From SAR324 cluster bacterium (lineage in GTDB: Bacteria > SAR324 > NAC60-12), in the NCBI GenBank assembly GCA_028281495.1, contig JANQJU010000022.1:62001-126000 (forward strand): a stretch of DNA of 64,000 nt, in the 5' to 3' direction. Both the position numbers and the translations under genes were made by a program. The notes below the pieces were generated by a model. It worked only from the letters and a program-made list of their open reading frames with translations. It made no database searches and had not been told where the DNA came from. This document shows, piece by piece, positions 52,264 through 61,299 of this stretch (position 1 is the first letter of the stretch; each line of letters starts with the position of its first letter).

Positions 52264-53016
52264 ATGGAAGTCTCTCTGTTGGTTTTGGTCATTCTCACAA
52301 GTGTTGCTCTCATTGGAGGTGCAATCAATGCAATCTCAGGAGGGGCGGGTATGCTGGCCGTGCCTTCGATGCTGGCATTGGGCATTCCTCCCATCAACGC
52401 GCTCGCCTTGAATAAATTTCAAAACATCTTTGGCGGCTCGACCTCGACCATCACTTATTTTCGTAGGGGGTTTGTCGATCTGAAATCGAATTGGCCCATT
52501 CTGATCTATGCTTTGATCGGTTCTTGTCTTGGAGTGGGATTGTTACAATGGTTTGCGGCTTCGGATTGGTTGGAAGGCATTGTGCTTTATTTTCTGATCT
52601 TTCTTGCCCTGTATGTGGCGTTTTCTCCGCAAGCTTCCCCCAAAGCACAGAAAACCCGGCTCTCATTAGGTATTTTCAATCCCATCGTTGGCACATGTAT
52701 CGGAATATATGGCGGCTTTTTTGGTCCGGGATCGGGGCCTTTTATCGTGTTGGCCTACACTACGTTGAGAGGGTACGATCTGCGGGAGTCTGTCACGAAT
52801 AGTAAACCTGTCTTGTTGATCATGAATTTCACAGCACTCGTCATTTTTATCGGAGCAGGAGATGTGTGGTGGGTGCTGGGGTGTTGTATGGGCGCAGGCC
52901 AGATCATTGGAGCCAGGATTGGGGCCAACCTCGTCCTCAACAAAGGCACGGCTTTGGTGAAACCGCTCTTGGTCATCGTCCCGTTGCTCAGTGCGGGCAA
53001 ATTATTGTTTTTCTGA
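52264..53016 (+). CDS. TSUP/TauE-SafE family membrane exporter
   Basis: A 250-residue membrane protein with seven to eight predicted helices. Signature regions are ISGGAGMLAVPSMLALGIPPINA and FFGPGSGPFIVLAYT, near-repeats that belong to the TauE/SafE (DUF81, TSUP) exporter family of sulfite, sulfoacetate and related anions. AAGGA precedes the ATG. It lies 28 bases after the HxlR gene and is probably under the same control, fitting a sulfur or thiol context with the GST. The precise substrate is unknown. Confidence 0.88.
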   Translation: MEVSLLVLVILTSVALIGGAINAISGGAGMLAVPSMLALGIPPINALALNKFQNIFGGSTSTITYFRRGFVDLKSNWPILIYALIGSCLGVGLLQWFAASDWLEGIVLYFLIFLALYVAFSPQASPKAQKTRLSLGIFNPIVGTCIGIYGGFFGPGSGPFIVLAYTTLRGYDLRESVTNSKPVLLIMNFTALVIFIGAGDVWWVLGCCMGAGQIIGARIGANLVLNKGTALVKPLLVIVPLLSAGKLLFF

Positions 53017-53122
53017 GTTCCCTTAACTTGCATCCCTATTGACTCCTCCACAGTGCTCTGTCAAAATTCAATAAAGTCAGCCAACTGATCTTATTTTGGA
53101 AATATTTCCTGATAGAGCAATC

Positions 53123-54580
53123 ATGCGTTACATTCCACCCCAACAACTCCACAAGTCCATTCGCAATACCAACCCTCATTGGATTCAGCATGTTGTTGAT
53201 GAATTTTATCGAGACATGCAACCACGTCGGTATTTCGACCTATTCCTTCCCTTGGTACAACAAACCGACGTGCGGCGTGCCGTTATTTTGATGGGACCCC
53301 GACGCGTTGGTAAAACGGTGATGTTGTGGCACACGCTTCAGCATCTTTTGGGACAAGGCCATCGTCCTTCACATCTCTGTTATATCTCTTTAGACACTCC
53401 CTTGCTGCACACAATTGATTTAGAAGAATTGCTGGAAATGTATCAGGAATTGCAAGGTTTCGAGACTCTCGATCACACCTTCGTTTTTTTTGATGAGGTG
53501 CAATATCTCAAAGACTGGGACGTGCAATTAAAAGTCTTGGTGGATCGATTCCCAAAAACCAAATTCGTGGCGTCCGGTTCCGCAGCCGGAGCTTTGCAAC
53601 GTCAGAGTCAAGAATCGGGCGCGGGGCGTTTCACCGATCTCCTTTTGCCCCCCTTAACGTTTTATGAATACTTGGATCTGTTGGGACTGAACGAGGCATT
53701 TTTCAAAATCGATACTGATGAGGAAACCGGGATCTATTTACGGGGGGATATAGGTCGACTCAACCATGAATTTATCAATTATCTCAACTACGGGGGCTTT
53801 CCTGAGGCGATGTTCACTCCAACGATTCGCGAAGACCCTCAACGTTTCTTGCGAGGCGATATTATTGATAAAGTTTTGTTACGGGACTTGCCGTCGATTT
53901 ATGGCATTCATGACACTCAAGAGTTGAATCGTTTTTTTGGCGCGATTGTCTACCACACGGGAAACGAGGTTTCTTATGAAAAGCTCAGCCAAGCGTCAGG
54001 CATCGCTAAAAATACAATCAAGCGATACATCGAATATTTGGAAGCAGCATTTTTGATCAAGACCATCCGACGTGTGGACGATTCTGGGAAGACCTTCAAG
54101 CGGACTAATTTTTTTAAGGTCTATCTCACCAACCCATCCATGTATACCGCCATTTATGGTTCCGTGACGGAAGAGGAGACAGAAGCCTTAGGAAGCTTGG
54201 TGGAAACGGCTGTTTTTAGCCAAATCCTTCACGACCCAGAGCGCATCCATCGCATCCATTATGCACGATGGAAAGGAGGGCAAGGAGAAGTCGATTTGGT
54301 ATTTCTAGGCCCAAACTTCCACATCCTCAGTGCTACAGAAATCAAATGGAGTGACAACCCCTTCCATCACCCGGAGCAGTTGAAAGGTGTGAAACACTTC
54401 TGTTCAAAAAATCCTCAGATTTCTGTGGGGGTTACGACCAAAACCCAATTTGGTGTAAAAACCATTGGGGGTCACGAAGTACGGTTTCAGCCAACGGCTG
54501 GATACTGTTGGTTATTAGGTTACCTCAATCTACAGAACTTCAGGGAAAAACGCCTCCTGACTCTATTAAAAGCTCCATAA
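53123..54580 (+). CDS. DUF4143-type AAA ATPase (AAA_14)
   Basis: A 485-residue P-loop ATPase. Walker A is G58PRRVGKT65, Walker B is TFVFFDEVQYL, and the C-terminal DUF4143 region contains a PD-(D/E)XK-like core (WKGGQGEVDLVFLGP...ATEIKWS). Members of this family are abundant in bacteria and archaea, move often between genomes and have no settled role. The ATG at 53123 is used because the frame further upstream begins with a TTG without support; ribosome site weak. The gene is followed on the opposite strand by the core-deleted ATPase-nuclease and the YhcG nuclease. Confidence 0.85.
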   Translation: MRYIPPQQLHKSIRNTNPHWIQHVVDEFYRDMQPRRYFDLFLPLVQQTDVRRAVILMGPRRVGKTVMLWHTLQHLLGQGHRPSHLCYISLDTPLLHTIDLEELLEMYQELQGFETLDHTFVFFDEVQYLKDWDVQLKVLVDRFPKTKFVASGSAAGALQRQSQESGAGRFTDLLLPPLTFYEYLDLLGLNEAFFKIDTDEETGIYLRGDIGRLNHEFINYLNYGGFPEAMFTPTIREDPQRFLRGDIIDKVLLRDLPSIYGIHDTQELNRFFGAIVYHTGNEVSYEKLSQASGIAKNTIKRYIEYLEAAFLIKTIRRVDDSGKTFKRTNFFKVYLTNPSMYTAIYGSVTEEETEALGSLVETAVFSQILHDPERIHRIHYARWKGGQGEVDLVFLGPNFHILSATEIKWSDNPFHHPEQLKGVKHFCSKNPQISVGVTTKTQFGVKTIGGHEVRFQPTAGYCWLLGYLNLQNFREKRLLTLLKAP

Positions 54581-54595
54581 TTCTAAATGCTGCGA

Positions 54596-55576
54596 TCACG
54601 AAGTAGGTTCGGTGGAATCTTCAAAAAAGTGATCGATAAAAAATAGACGGGATGCAGTAAGGATGTGGTGAGTTTGACAATACTCCAGGGCTTCCTCGGT
54701 AAACCCGCCTAATGCGACAAATGCTCCTGTGAGCGTGGGTTCAGAATGCTGGGCTTGCAACCAACCGAGCTTTTCGAAGAAATTTTCTACAACAGGTTTT
54801 CCAATAGCCGCTTTCGTTTTTTTGGTTTCGATCACCAACCACAAACCGTTCTCGGTTTTTGCCAGAACATCGATTTCAAAGCTTTTGCCATCTGGACGTT
54901 GGAACGAGGAACGGACCCGGACCTCGGCCAAATTCCACGAGGAGTCCAAGTCGGCTTTATGGGGAGATTCAAAGAAGTCCCATAGTTGAATCCGCTTGCG
55001 GCTACGCAGCTCCGTAGCCAGTAAGTCCTCGACAATTTTTCCTGCCAACTGATTGAGCTTTCCTTGTAGTTGGTGATTACGCTGTTTCAGTTTTTCGTAG
55101 TGTTGCTGGAAGTCTTGTTTGAGATCCTGCTCAAATTCCTGGACTTCTTCATGAAAACGATTCCGTAAAATCAAATAGAGTGTGCCGTCTTGCAAGCCTT
55201 GGAAATGCACATCAGATCGCCCTTCCTCAATCAAGTCTGTGTCAGCCAAAGCGATCAATCGTCGTAACAGGTCTTTAAGATCTATATCCAATTTCAACGC
55301 TTCTTTGATTTCACGATGAGTCCATTGCCGGTCCGCATATTTGGTGAGAAACAACAAAATCCGACGAGCATGGACATTATTGATCCGATCCACTGCCAGA
55401 TCGATGTAATCGGCCCAGGTCCGGGCAAATCCACTTTTCTTGCGGGCGAGTAAGGCTGTGGACCATGAAACTTGTTTATGAATGCCCCTCAACCATTGGT
55501 CGATCCGAGCAAATTCTTCATGCCTTCCCACCAACAGGTTGGGATGACCAATGCGTTCAGTTAAAGGATATTGCAT
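54596..55576 (-). pseudogene. AAA ATPase/PD-(D/E)XK protein with deleted ATPase core
   Basis: A 326-codon frame that looks like an AAA-type ATPase-nuclease with its middle missing. Residues 1-48 match the usual N-terminus (IGHPNLLVGRHEEFARID... then LLARKKSG). At the point where the Walker A lysine and threonine should follow, the sequence jumps to FARTWADYIDLAVDRINN, a segment normally found some 200-plus residues later, after the ATPase. Walker A lysine and Walker B are therefore absent. The winged-helix-like linker and C-terminal nuclease (SFEIDVLAKTENGLWLVIETKK, with D and E-x-K) are intact. The frame remains open, so a nuclease-only product is possible. The ATG at 55576 has AAGG 5 bases upstream, starting 10 bases after the YhcG stop. 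Confidence 0.7.
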
Positions 55577-55586
55577 ATTCACCTTC

Positions 55587-56600
55587 TTATCTCTCCCGTA
55601 TTTTCTGCACTTGCTCTTGCAGCAGCTTTTTATCCGGCAATTTGTTGGTATAGGTTGCCACTTTCATACGATCTGTGGCCACTTGGCTAAACGTAAATTG
55701 CACCTCTTCTTCCCCAGCCTCTTCACATAAAATGATCCCGATTGGCGATTGCTCGCCTTCAAAACGTTGCTTGGCATTGAGATAACCCAGATATTTTGCC
55801 ATTTGCCCCGCATATTCCGCTTTAAACGCCCCTTTTTTGAGATCCAAGGCCACCAAACAATCCAATTCCCGGTGATAAAATAACAGGTCAATGCGATGTG
55901 TGTTGTTGTCGATATCACAGGGGAATTGTCGGCCTACGAGCGCAATCGAGCCACGCCCCCATTCCAGAAAGAAGGCTTCCAAATGGGTCAAAATGGCCTG
56001 CTCAATGGCGGCCTCGTTTTCGATATCTTCTGCTTGAATGAAGCCTAAAACATATTCGTCTCGGAAATGGGCAGCAGGGTCAGGATTCTTGGATTTGAGC
56101 GTTCCCAGATAGTCCTTTTTCTGTTCAATGCTGGATTTGCTGAGGAACACACGTTCAAATAAAGATGTGTCAATCTGGTGTTCGAGTTCGCGCACACTCC
56201 AGTGATGTTTCACGGCTTGATCCGTGTAAAAATCTCTTTCTTCGGAAAGTTTGGTGTGTGAAATCAACATCATATAATGAGAGAAGCTTAATTGCGCAGA
56301 CACTGTCTGCGTAATTTCCGGATACGCCGTATAAAACCGCGCCATATTTTCCAAATTTCGTTTTGAATAGCCTTTATCATGGGGGAATTGCATCGTTAAA
56401 TCTTTGGACAATTGATCGATCACTTTGCTGCCCCATCCTTGGGTCTGCTTCTTTTCTTCAATCAAGCGGCCAATCTGCCAGCAGGTTTTGAGCCATAGCT
56501 GATTAACAGAAGAGACCACTTGGCGTTTATTCTGCCGGATCGTTGCCGTAATCTCAGCAAGGGTGGTTTGATAATCTTGGGGAATCAGGTTTTTGCTCAT
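55587..56600 (-). CDS. YhcG/DUF1016 family PD-(D/E)XK nuclease
   Basis: A 337-residue protein of the PDDEXK nuclease YhcG family. The N-terminal winged-helix domain begins TTLAEITATIRQNKRQVVSSVNQ and includes YSKRNLENMARFYTAYP and LSFSHYMMLI. The C-terminal nuclease has the diagnostic HRIDLLFYHRELDCLVALDLKKG, with catalytic D (RIDL) and D-x-K (LDLKK). The role is not established; members occur near restriction and mobile genes. Start chosen at 56600, where the N-terminal domain begins. It lies on the minus strand upstream of the core-deleted ATPase-nuclease, whose ribosome site it overlaps. Coding density and context suggest acquired DNA. Confidence 0.88.
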   Translation of the reverse strand: MSKNLIPQDYQTTLAEITATIRQNKRQVVSSVNQLWLKTCWQIGRLIEEKKQTQGWGSKVIDQLSKDLTMQFPHDKGYSKRNLENMARFYTAYPEITQTVSAQLSFSHYMMLISHTKLSEERDFYTDQAVKHHWSVRELEHQIDTSLFERVFLSKSSIEQKKDYLGTLKSKNPDPAAHFRDEYVLGFIQAEDIENEAAIEQAILTHLEAFFLEWGRGSIALVGRQFPCDIDNNTHRIDLLFYHRELDCLVALDLKKGAFKAEYAGQMAKYLGYLNAKQRFEGEQSPIGIILCEEAGEEEVQFTFSQVATDRMKVATYTNKLPDKKLLQEQVQKIRER

Positions 56601-56898
56601 GAAGCAGCCTGTTGTTTTTGAAATAGGCAAAGATGTAGTCGAGAGTTTCTTGAATCATCCTCCCCTATGATAGTCAAGCATATGCGTTTGCCTTGGGTTC
56701 CTTGCAATTCGTTCCACGTTGATCTAGGATTTCAAGCACGTGCGGATGAGTGCGTGCCGGCTCAAAACAGCAAAGCCTTGAAGGTATCATTCACCCTCTT
56801 TTTCATTCTGCCTGTTCATAGGCACTCTTTTTTCTGGAGTGAGTTTTTAATAATTGAGCCATTAAATACGATCCACCACCAGAAAGACAAGAGGTCCT

Positions 56899-58089
56899 AT
56901 GTCCCGAATCACACCGGAGTCTGTCGACTCTCAGAGTGTGCGTCATCTCAAGAATCTTGCAAAGCGACGAAAAAAAGAAACGGGTTGCACCTCCAGCGAG
57001 GCCCATGAATTCATCGCCAAGGCGCATGGGTTCAAAAACTGGAACAATGTGCTGCGCTTTGCCAAGAACCATGACACCCGCCGCTTGTCTTCTTCTCATT
57101 CGGAGATTCCCATGGAAGAACGCATGTCTATTCAATTTCGTAAAGAATCTGAGCTTGAACAAGCTTTGAAACAACTCTTTCAAGAACCTCAAACTTTGGA
57201 AAGTGTGCACCATCGTTTGGCTGAGCGTTTTCAAACCACTTTAAGCAATGCCTTGAGGCGGCATCTGAGCTTTCAAGTGAAATCCACCGCAACTGTTTCT
57301 TATTCTGCTCTTCAAGAGCAGGTTCAGGATTTTGCGGCTTACAGCATGATTCAACTTCCCCCCACCTCGTGGTCGGGATGTGTCGTATTAGAATCGTCCC
57401 TCATTTTTCAACTCCTGCAAATTTTCTTTGGTGGAGCGGATGAATCGAACACCCTCGCCAACCGGAGCCAGTTCACGGATATCGAATACCGTATGATCAA
57501 ACGGGTGATTGAAAGCTTTCTAGAAGATATGGAACTGGTTGGGAATCCTGATTTTTCGCTCTCTCCTGAGTACTTGAACACAGAATCCAACGCCACTCGG
57601 TGGCTGAAAAGTTTGAATACAGAAGAGCCGATCATTGGAGTCGTTTTTGAGGTTCAATTGCAACAGGACACGGCGCGTCATTCGTGGACTCTTTACTATC
57701 AAGCCCAACCTCAGAAAATAGAGAATTACTTGATTGAGCAACATCCACAGACCATCGCGCTCATTCTGACTCATGCTGTTGATGCTCAAAACGCCATTGC
57801 TGCGACTCACGGACTCCCTAAAGAAGTGCTGGCCGATGTGCTGTATCGTGTGGCAACGCTGGGAGAGGTACCCCCTGGAATTATCCAGGAGTTGAAAGAT
57901 GTGGTAGTGGGCAATCTAGAGATTCTGGAACATCCGCCTACCCCTGAGACAAGCGGCTATGAACGGGCGACCGAGATACTGAGATCGCTCGATCCCCCCC
58001 GGCGTCAGAGCGTGGAGCATTCCTGGAAACAGGTGCCGACCTATGACCCCCAATTCGTTGAAAAATTGCTGAATCTGGAAAGGTCATGA
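56899..58089 (+). CDS. Chimeric flagellar-switch-like protein: FliM-middle plus FliG-middle domains
   Basis: A 396-residue protein with an unusual domain set. Residues 12-58 are a short helical module (AKRRKKETGCTSSEAHEFIAK, GFKNW) of the kind seen at the N-terminus of assorted plasmid and phage proteins, to my memory. Residues about 100-270 resemble the FliM middle (CheC-like) domain: VSYSALQEQVQDFAAYSMI, FQLLQIFFGGADES at the GGxG position and FTDIEYRMIKRVIESFLEDME. Residues about 278-345 resemble the FliG middle domain, with EQHPQTIALIL (EHPQ, the FliM-binding motif), LPKEVLADVLYRVATLGEVPP and ELKDVV; the tail ERATEILRSLDP...YDPQFVEKL matches the following FliG helices. FliG N- and C-terminal torque domains and the FliM CheY-binding N-terminus are absent. 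AGAGG precedes the ATG. No flagellar genes adjoin it. Confidence 0.75.
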   Translation: MSRITPESVDSQSVRHLKNLAKRRKKETGCTSSEAHEFIAKAHGFKNWNNVLRFAKNHDTRRLSSSHSEIPMEERMSIQFRKESELEQALKQLFQEPQTLESVHHRLAERFQTTLSNALRRHLSFQVKSTATVSYSALQEQVQDFAAYSMIQLPPTSWSGCVVLESSLIFQLLQIFFGGADESNTLANRSQFTDIEYRMIKRVIESFLEDMELVGNPDFSLSPEYLNTESNATRWLKSLNTEEPIIGVVFEVQLQQDTARHSWTLYYQAQPQKIENYLIEQHPQTIALILTHAVDAQNAIAATHGLPKEVLADVLYRVATLGEVPPGIIQELKDVVVGNLEILEHPPTPETSGYERATEILRSLDPPRRQSVEHSWKQVPTYDPQFVEKLLNLERS

Positions 58090-58106
58090 CCTAGATCTGA
58101 GATGAA

Positions 58107-58610
58107 TCACTGACCGGAAATAATGCGTATTTCTCGGTCAGTGCATTCGATATCGTCCGGCGGTTCCCAGAGATCACTGGCAAACTCGAAAATGTGGTCA
58201 GGAACCTCCATCGAATACGTTTCTCCTTTCGTTTGATTACGTTTCCGCACCCGCTCTCGCCGGATGTCCCTCGGTATATCCAAAACATAGACCATTATTG
58301 AATAGCCCGCTGCATCCACCCGATCATAAAAAGCCTGACGGCTTTGGCGTTGAATGAGTCCGAGTTCAAGGACCACGTCACAGTCCGCAGCAAGGAGGCT
58401 TTGAGTGACTTTCCAGATTTGTTCGAAGCAACGATGTTTGCGTTCGACATACCACTCTAGGACTCTGTCGTCTGGACGGTCCGGTCGAAATAGTGTGGCC
58501 ATCCAATCGTCGAGGTTCAGATGTGGGGCTGTATGCTCCTTACTGAGTTGAGCCGCTAAGGTTGACTTTCCCGCGCCAACGGGACCTTCGATGAGATGGA
58601 TGTGGGGCAT
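58107..58610 (-). CDS. P-loop kinase-like (zeta-toxin/AAA_33-like) protein
   Basis: A 167-residue protein beginning MPHIHLIEGPVGAGKSTLAAQL, a complete Walker A motif at residues 9-16, followed by LNLDDWMATLFRPDRP, which resembles the nucleotide- or substrate-binding region of small kinases. RDIRRERVRKRNQTKG is an arginine-rich lid. It looks like an AAA_33 or zeta-toxin-like kinase; no antitoxin partner is evident. AAAGGA just before the ATG at 58610 supports the start, and the frame extends 27 codons further upstream. It is convergent with the chimeric switch gene, ends 17 bases apart. Confidence 0.72.
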   Translation of the reverse strand: MPHIHLIEGPVGAGKSTLAAQLSKEHTAPHLNLDDWMATLFRPDRPDDRVLEWYVERKHRCFEQIWKVTQSLLAADCDVVLELGLIQRQSRQAFYDRVDAAGYSIMVYVLDIPRDIRRERVRKRNQTKGETYSMEVPDHIFEFASDLWEPPDDIECTDREIRIISGQ

Positions 58611-58736
58611 GGTTCCTTTCTTGATTGTATAGGAGGCAAATTCTAAGATGGGGCACATCTCCAATGTTAAATGGAGGGATTGGAGTAACAAAAGTATCCA
58701 TCATTCAGATTCATCATGTAATTCAAAGGAGGGGGT

Positions 58737-59444
58737 ATGAAAATTTTTGCATTTTTGTTGTGTTTTACAATAGGAGGGGGCCATTTTGTCAATGCCAAGC
58801 CAATGGTTTTTGCTCATCTAAATGATGACATTAGTGATATTTCAGGGATGGTGTTGAGAGAAGCTTATAGCAAGCTGAATATAGAAATTCAAATGGAGTA
58901 TTTGCCAGGAAGACGGAGCCTTTTGGAAAGCAACTTCGGAGCAATCGATGGTGAGTTGAACCGGGGTCAACTTCAAATGATTGAACAGAAATTTCCTAAT
59001 CTGATTCAAATTCCGATACGAATTAACATTGTGGATTGGAGAGTTTTTTCGAAAAAAGAAGATATTGAAATCCAAGGTTTTCAAAGTCTTACTCCTTATA
59101 GTATTGCTATTATGAGGGGAATACTATTTGTGGAAAAGAAGACAGAAGGTATGAAAACACAATTGGTTAATACATTCGATGATGTTGTCAAAGTTATAGA
59201 TAAGGGAAGGGTTGATGTGGGCATTATACCGATGGCAGTCGGTCTTAATATTTTAAAAGAACAAAGCATCACAACTATAAAAATATTGTCTCCGCCGTTG
59301 GAGGAATCGTCTTTATTCCATTTTCTCCATAAAAAACATGCCACTCTCGTACAGCCGATCACCGAAGTTTTGCGGGAAATGGAAAAACAAGGTCGAATTC
59401 AAGAAATCCGAGAGAACTATATTGATGATATAATCAGCAGCTAG
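58737..59444 (+). CDS. Periplasmic binding-protein-like protein, AT-rich
   Basis: A 235-residue exported protein. The signal peptide is about residues 1-20 (AFLLCFTIGGGHFVNA). The mature part resembles a type-II solute-binding protein (LREAYSKLNIEIQMEYLPGRRSLLESN, FDDVVKVIDKGRVDVGIIP, REMEKQGRIQEIRENY). AGGAGGGGG precedes the ATG. Base use is clearly more AT-rich than flanking genes, with many AAA/ATT/AGA codons, pointing to a different origin. No transporter or kinase adjoins it. Compare the binding protein at 45614, which sits beside a sensor kinase; here the partner is unknown. Confidence 0.72.
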   Translation: MKIFAFLLCFTIGGGHFVNAKPMVFAHLNDDISDISGMVLREAYSKLNIEIQMEYLPGRRSLLESNFGAIDGELNRGQLQMIEQKFPNLIQIPIRINIVDWRVFSKKEDIEIQGFQSLTPYSIAIMRGILFVEKKTEGMKTQLVNTFDDVVKVIDKGRVDVGIIPMAVGLNILKEQSITTIKILSPPLEESSLFHFLHKKHATLVQPITEVLREMEKQGRIQEIRENYIDDIISS

Positions 59445-59674
59445 AATCGCTCTTTCTCCATGTTCATTCCTGTCCTTCCCCTTTATGAAAACTTTGAACG
59501 ATTTCCCACAAGCGTCTGGCATTTTTTCATCTTCCTTAGTTTAGTTCTGATTGGAAGCAAGGTGGAATAGGGGGCAACATGAGTGAAGTTTGTCGAGTTG
59601 GGTTTTGTGACGAGTTCGAGTAATCTGAAAGTTCATCAGTGGATGTATTCAACAAGAGGAACCCAGGTGGAGCT

Positions 59675-61228
59675 ATGAAAAAGTTCTTCAATTGTTCAGG
59701 TGCATGCATACCAGAAGAGCATTATATGGTGGACGTGCGTCCCCAGTTTCAACGGTTGCAAACTTTGGTGGATGAAAAACGCTATTTCATCATGCATGCT
59801 CCCCGTCAAACGGGCAAAACCACGCTCATCATGCAGTTTGTGAAACACCTCAATGCGCAAAACCAGTATATTGCTTTATATGTGAATATCGAATCCGGGC
59901 AAGCTCTGCGCAATCAAGTGGAACGGGTCAACAATCTGGTCATTTCGGCAATGGAAATCGCGGCTCAAATCTCTTTAGCTCCGGCCTACCATCCTTCGGA
60001 AGCTTGTTTTGCGATTCGTTCAATGGACCAAGGCGTGGCCACATTTTTGACCAAATGGTGTTTGGAACTGCCCAAACCCTTGGTGTTGTTTGTGGATGAA
60101 ATCGATGCGCTCATTGGAGATTCGTTGATTTCGGTGTTGCGTCAATTCCGTCAAGGGTATGGGAACCGCCCTCAATCTTTTCCGCATGCTTTGTGTTTGA
60201 TTGGCCTGCGAGACATTCGCGACTATCGCATTTACTCCGATGCTAGCCAACGTTATGTGGTGGGTGGCTCGGCGTTCAACATTAAAGAAGAGTCGATTCG
60301 TGTCGAAGATTTCACCTGGGAACAGTTTCAGAGTTTATATCAGCAGCACACCGGGGCCACGGGTCAAGCCTTTAGCTTGGAAGCCTTGCAGCATGTCTAT
60401 AACCAAACCCAAGGGCAACCGTGGCTAGTGAATGCATTGGGGCGAGAGTTGTGTTTTGGAGCACATGCCATACCGCACGACCAAACCATCACAACCCTCC
60501 ATTCGAATGAGGCCATCGAGCGATTGATTTTGCGCCGCGATGTGCATTTGGATCAATTGGCCGATAAACTCACCGAACCGCGAGTCGCCCGAATCATGGA
60601 AGGGATGTTGATTGGTACCGATACCGATACAGCGGGAAACGTGCCATTCGAAGATCAGCAATATTTGATCGATTTGGGTCTGGTTCGTAAAGGACCCCAA
60701 GGCTGGGAAATTGCCAATCCGATCTATCGCGAAATCATTCCTCGCGAACTCACAGCGGTTCGACAAGAAAACTTGGGACAAAATCCCGCGTGGTATGTGT
60801 TAGAGACAGGAAAGCTTGATATTCATAAAGTAATCGAACGTTATATCGAGTTTTACAAAGAGCACAGCGAACTGGTGACACAACGCAAAACCTACACCGA
60901 AGCGGCTCATCACTTGTTGTTCTTGTCCTGGTTGCAGCGGATCGTGAACGGGGGGGGATATATCCGAAGAGAGTATGCGGCGGGATTGGGTCGTATGGAC
61001 TTGTGCATCGAGTTTGCCGGAGAGCGGTTTGCCTTCGAACTAAAACTCAACAAACGTCGGGTTTTGGAAGAAGGACGCACGCAATTGACCAAATATCTAC
61101 ACCGCTTGAATTTGTCGTCGGGTTGGTTGCTCATCTTCAGTCGTGGCGAAGTGACTGACTGGGGCCAAGTGGGACGACGCGAGCATTTTACAGAAGCAGG
61201 GAAACAGATTGAGGCCATTTGGCTTTGA
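59675..61228 (+). CDS. AAA ATPase with C-terminal PD-(D/E)XK domain
   Basis: A 517-residue protein. The ATPase has Walker A A42PRQTGKTT50 and Walker B LVLFVDEIDAL, plus GLRDIRDYR (sensor-like) and TQGQPWLVNALGRELC, typical of STAND-like AAA ATPases annotated with the C-terminal nuclease. The C-terminal region (GRMDLCIEFAGERFAFELKLNKR) shows the PD-(D/E)XK pattern with D and E-x-K. An eight-G run lies at 60950-60957 within the coding frame. The start at 59675 is favoured by GGTGGAG just upstream; the frame reaches 12 codons further. It shares its class with the nearby DUF4143 and core-deleted genes, a local concentration of ATPase-nuclease genes. Confidence 0.85.
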   Translation: MKKFFNCSGACIPEEHYMVDVRPQFQRLQTLVDEKRYFIMHAPRQTGKTTLIMQFVKHLNAQNQYIALYVNIESGQALRNQVERVNNLVISAMEIAAQISLAPAYHPSEACFAIRSMDQGVATFLTKWCLELPKPLVLFVDEIDALIGDSLISVLRQFRQGYGNRPQSFPHALCLIGLRDIRDYRIYSDASQRYVVGGSAFNIKEESIRVEDFTWEQFQSLYQQHTGATGQAFSLEALQHVYNQTQGQPWLVNALGRELCFGAHAIPHDQTITTLHSNEAIERLILRRDVHLDQLADKLTEPRVARIMEGMLIGTDTDTAGNVPFEDQQYLIDLGLVRKGPQGWEIANPIYREIIPRELTAVRQENLGQNPAWYVLETGKLDIHKVIERYIEFYKEHSELVTQRKTYTEAAHHLLFLSWLQRIVNGGGYIRREYAAGLGRMDLCIEFAGERFAFELKLNKRRVLEEGRTQLTKYLHRLNLSSGWLLIFSRGEVTDWGQVGRREHFTEAGKQIEAIWL

Positions 61229-61299
61229 AACCTGGAAGAGGCGATAAAACCCAACTTAGTTGTTCACGCCTCTAGCCAAAAAGGCCGATAAACTTGGTT

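Noticed and set aside
52992..53122. Possible insertion-site repeats at the left edge of the ATPase/nuclease cluster
   Set aside because: No matching direct or inverted repeat was found at the right edge near 61.2 kb, so a defined mobile element is not supported.
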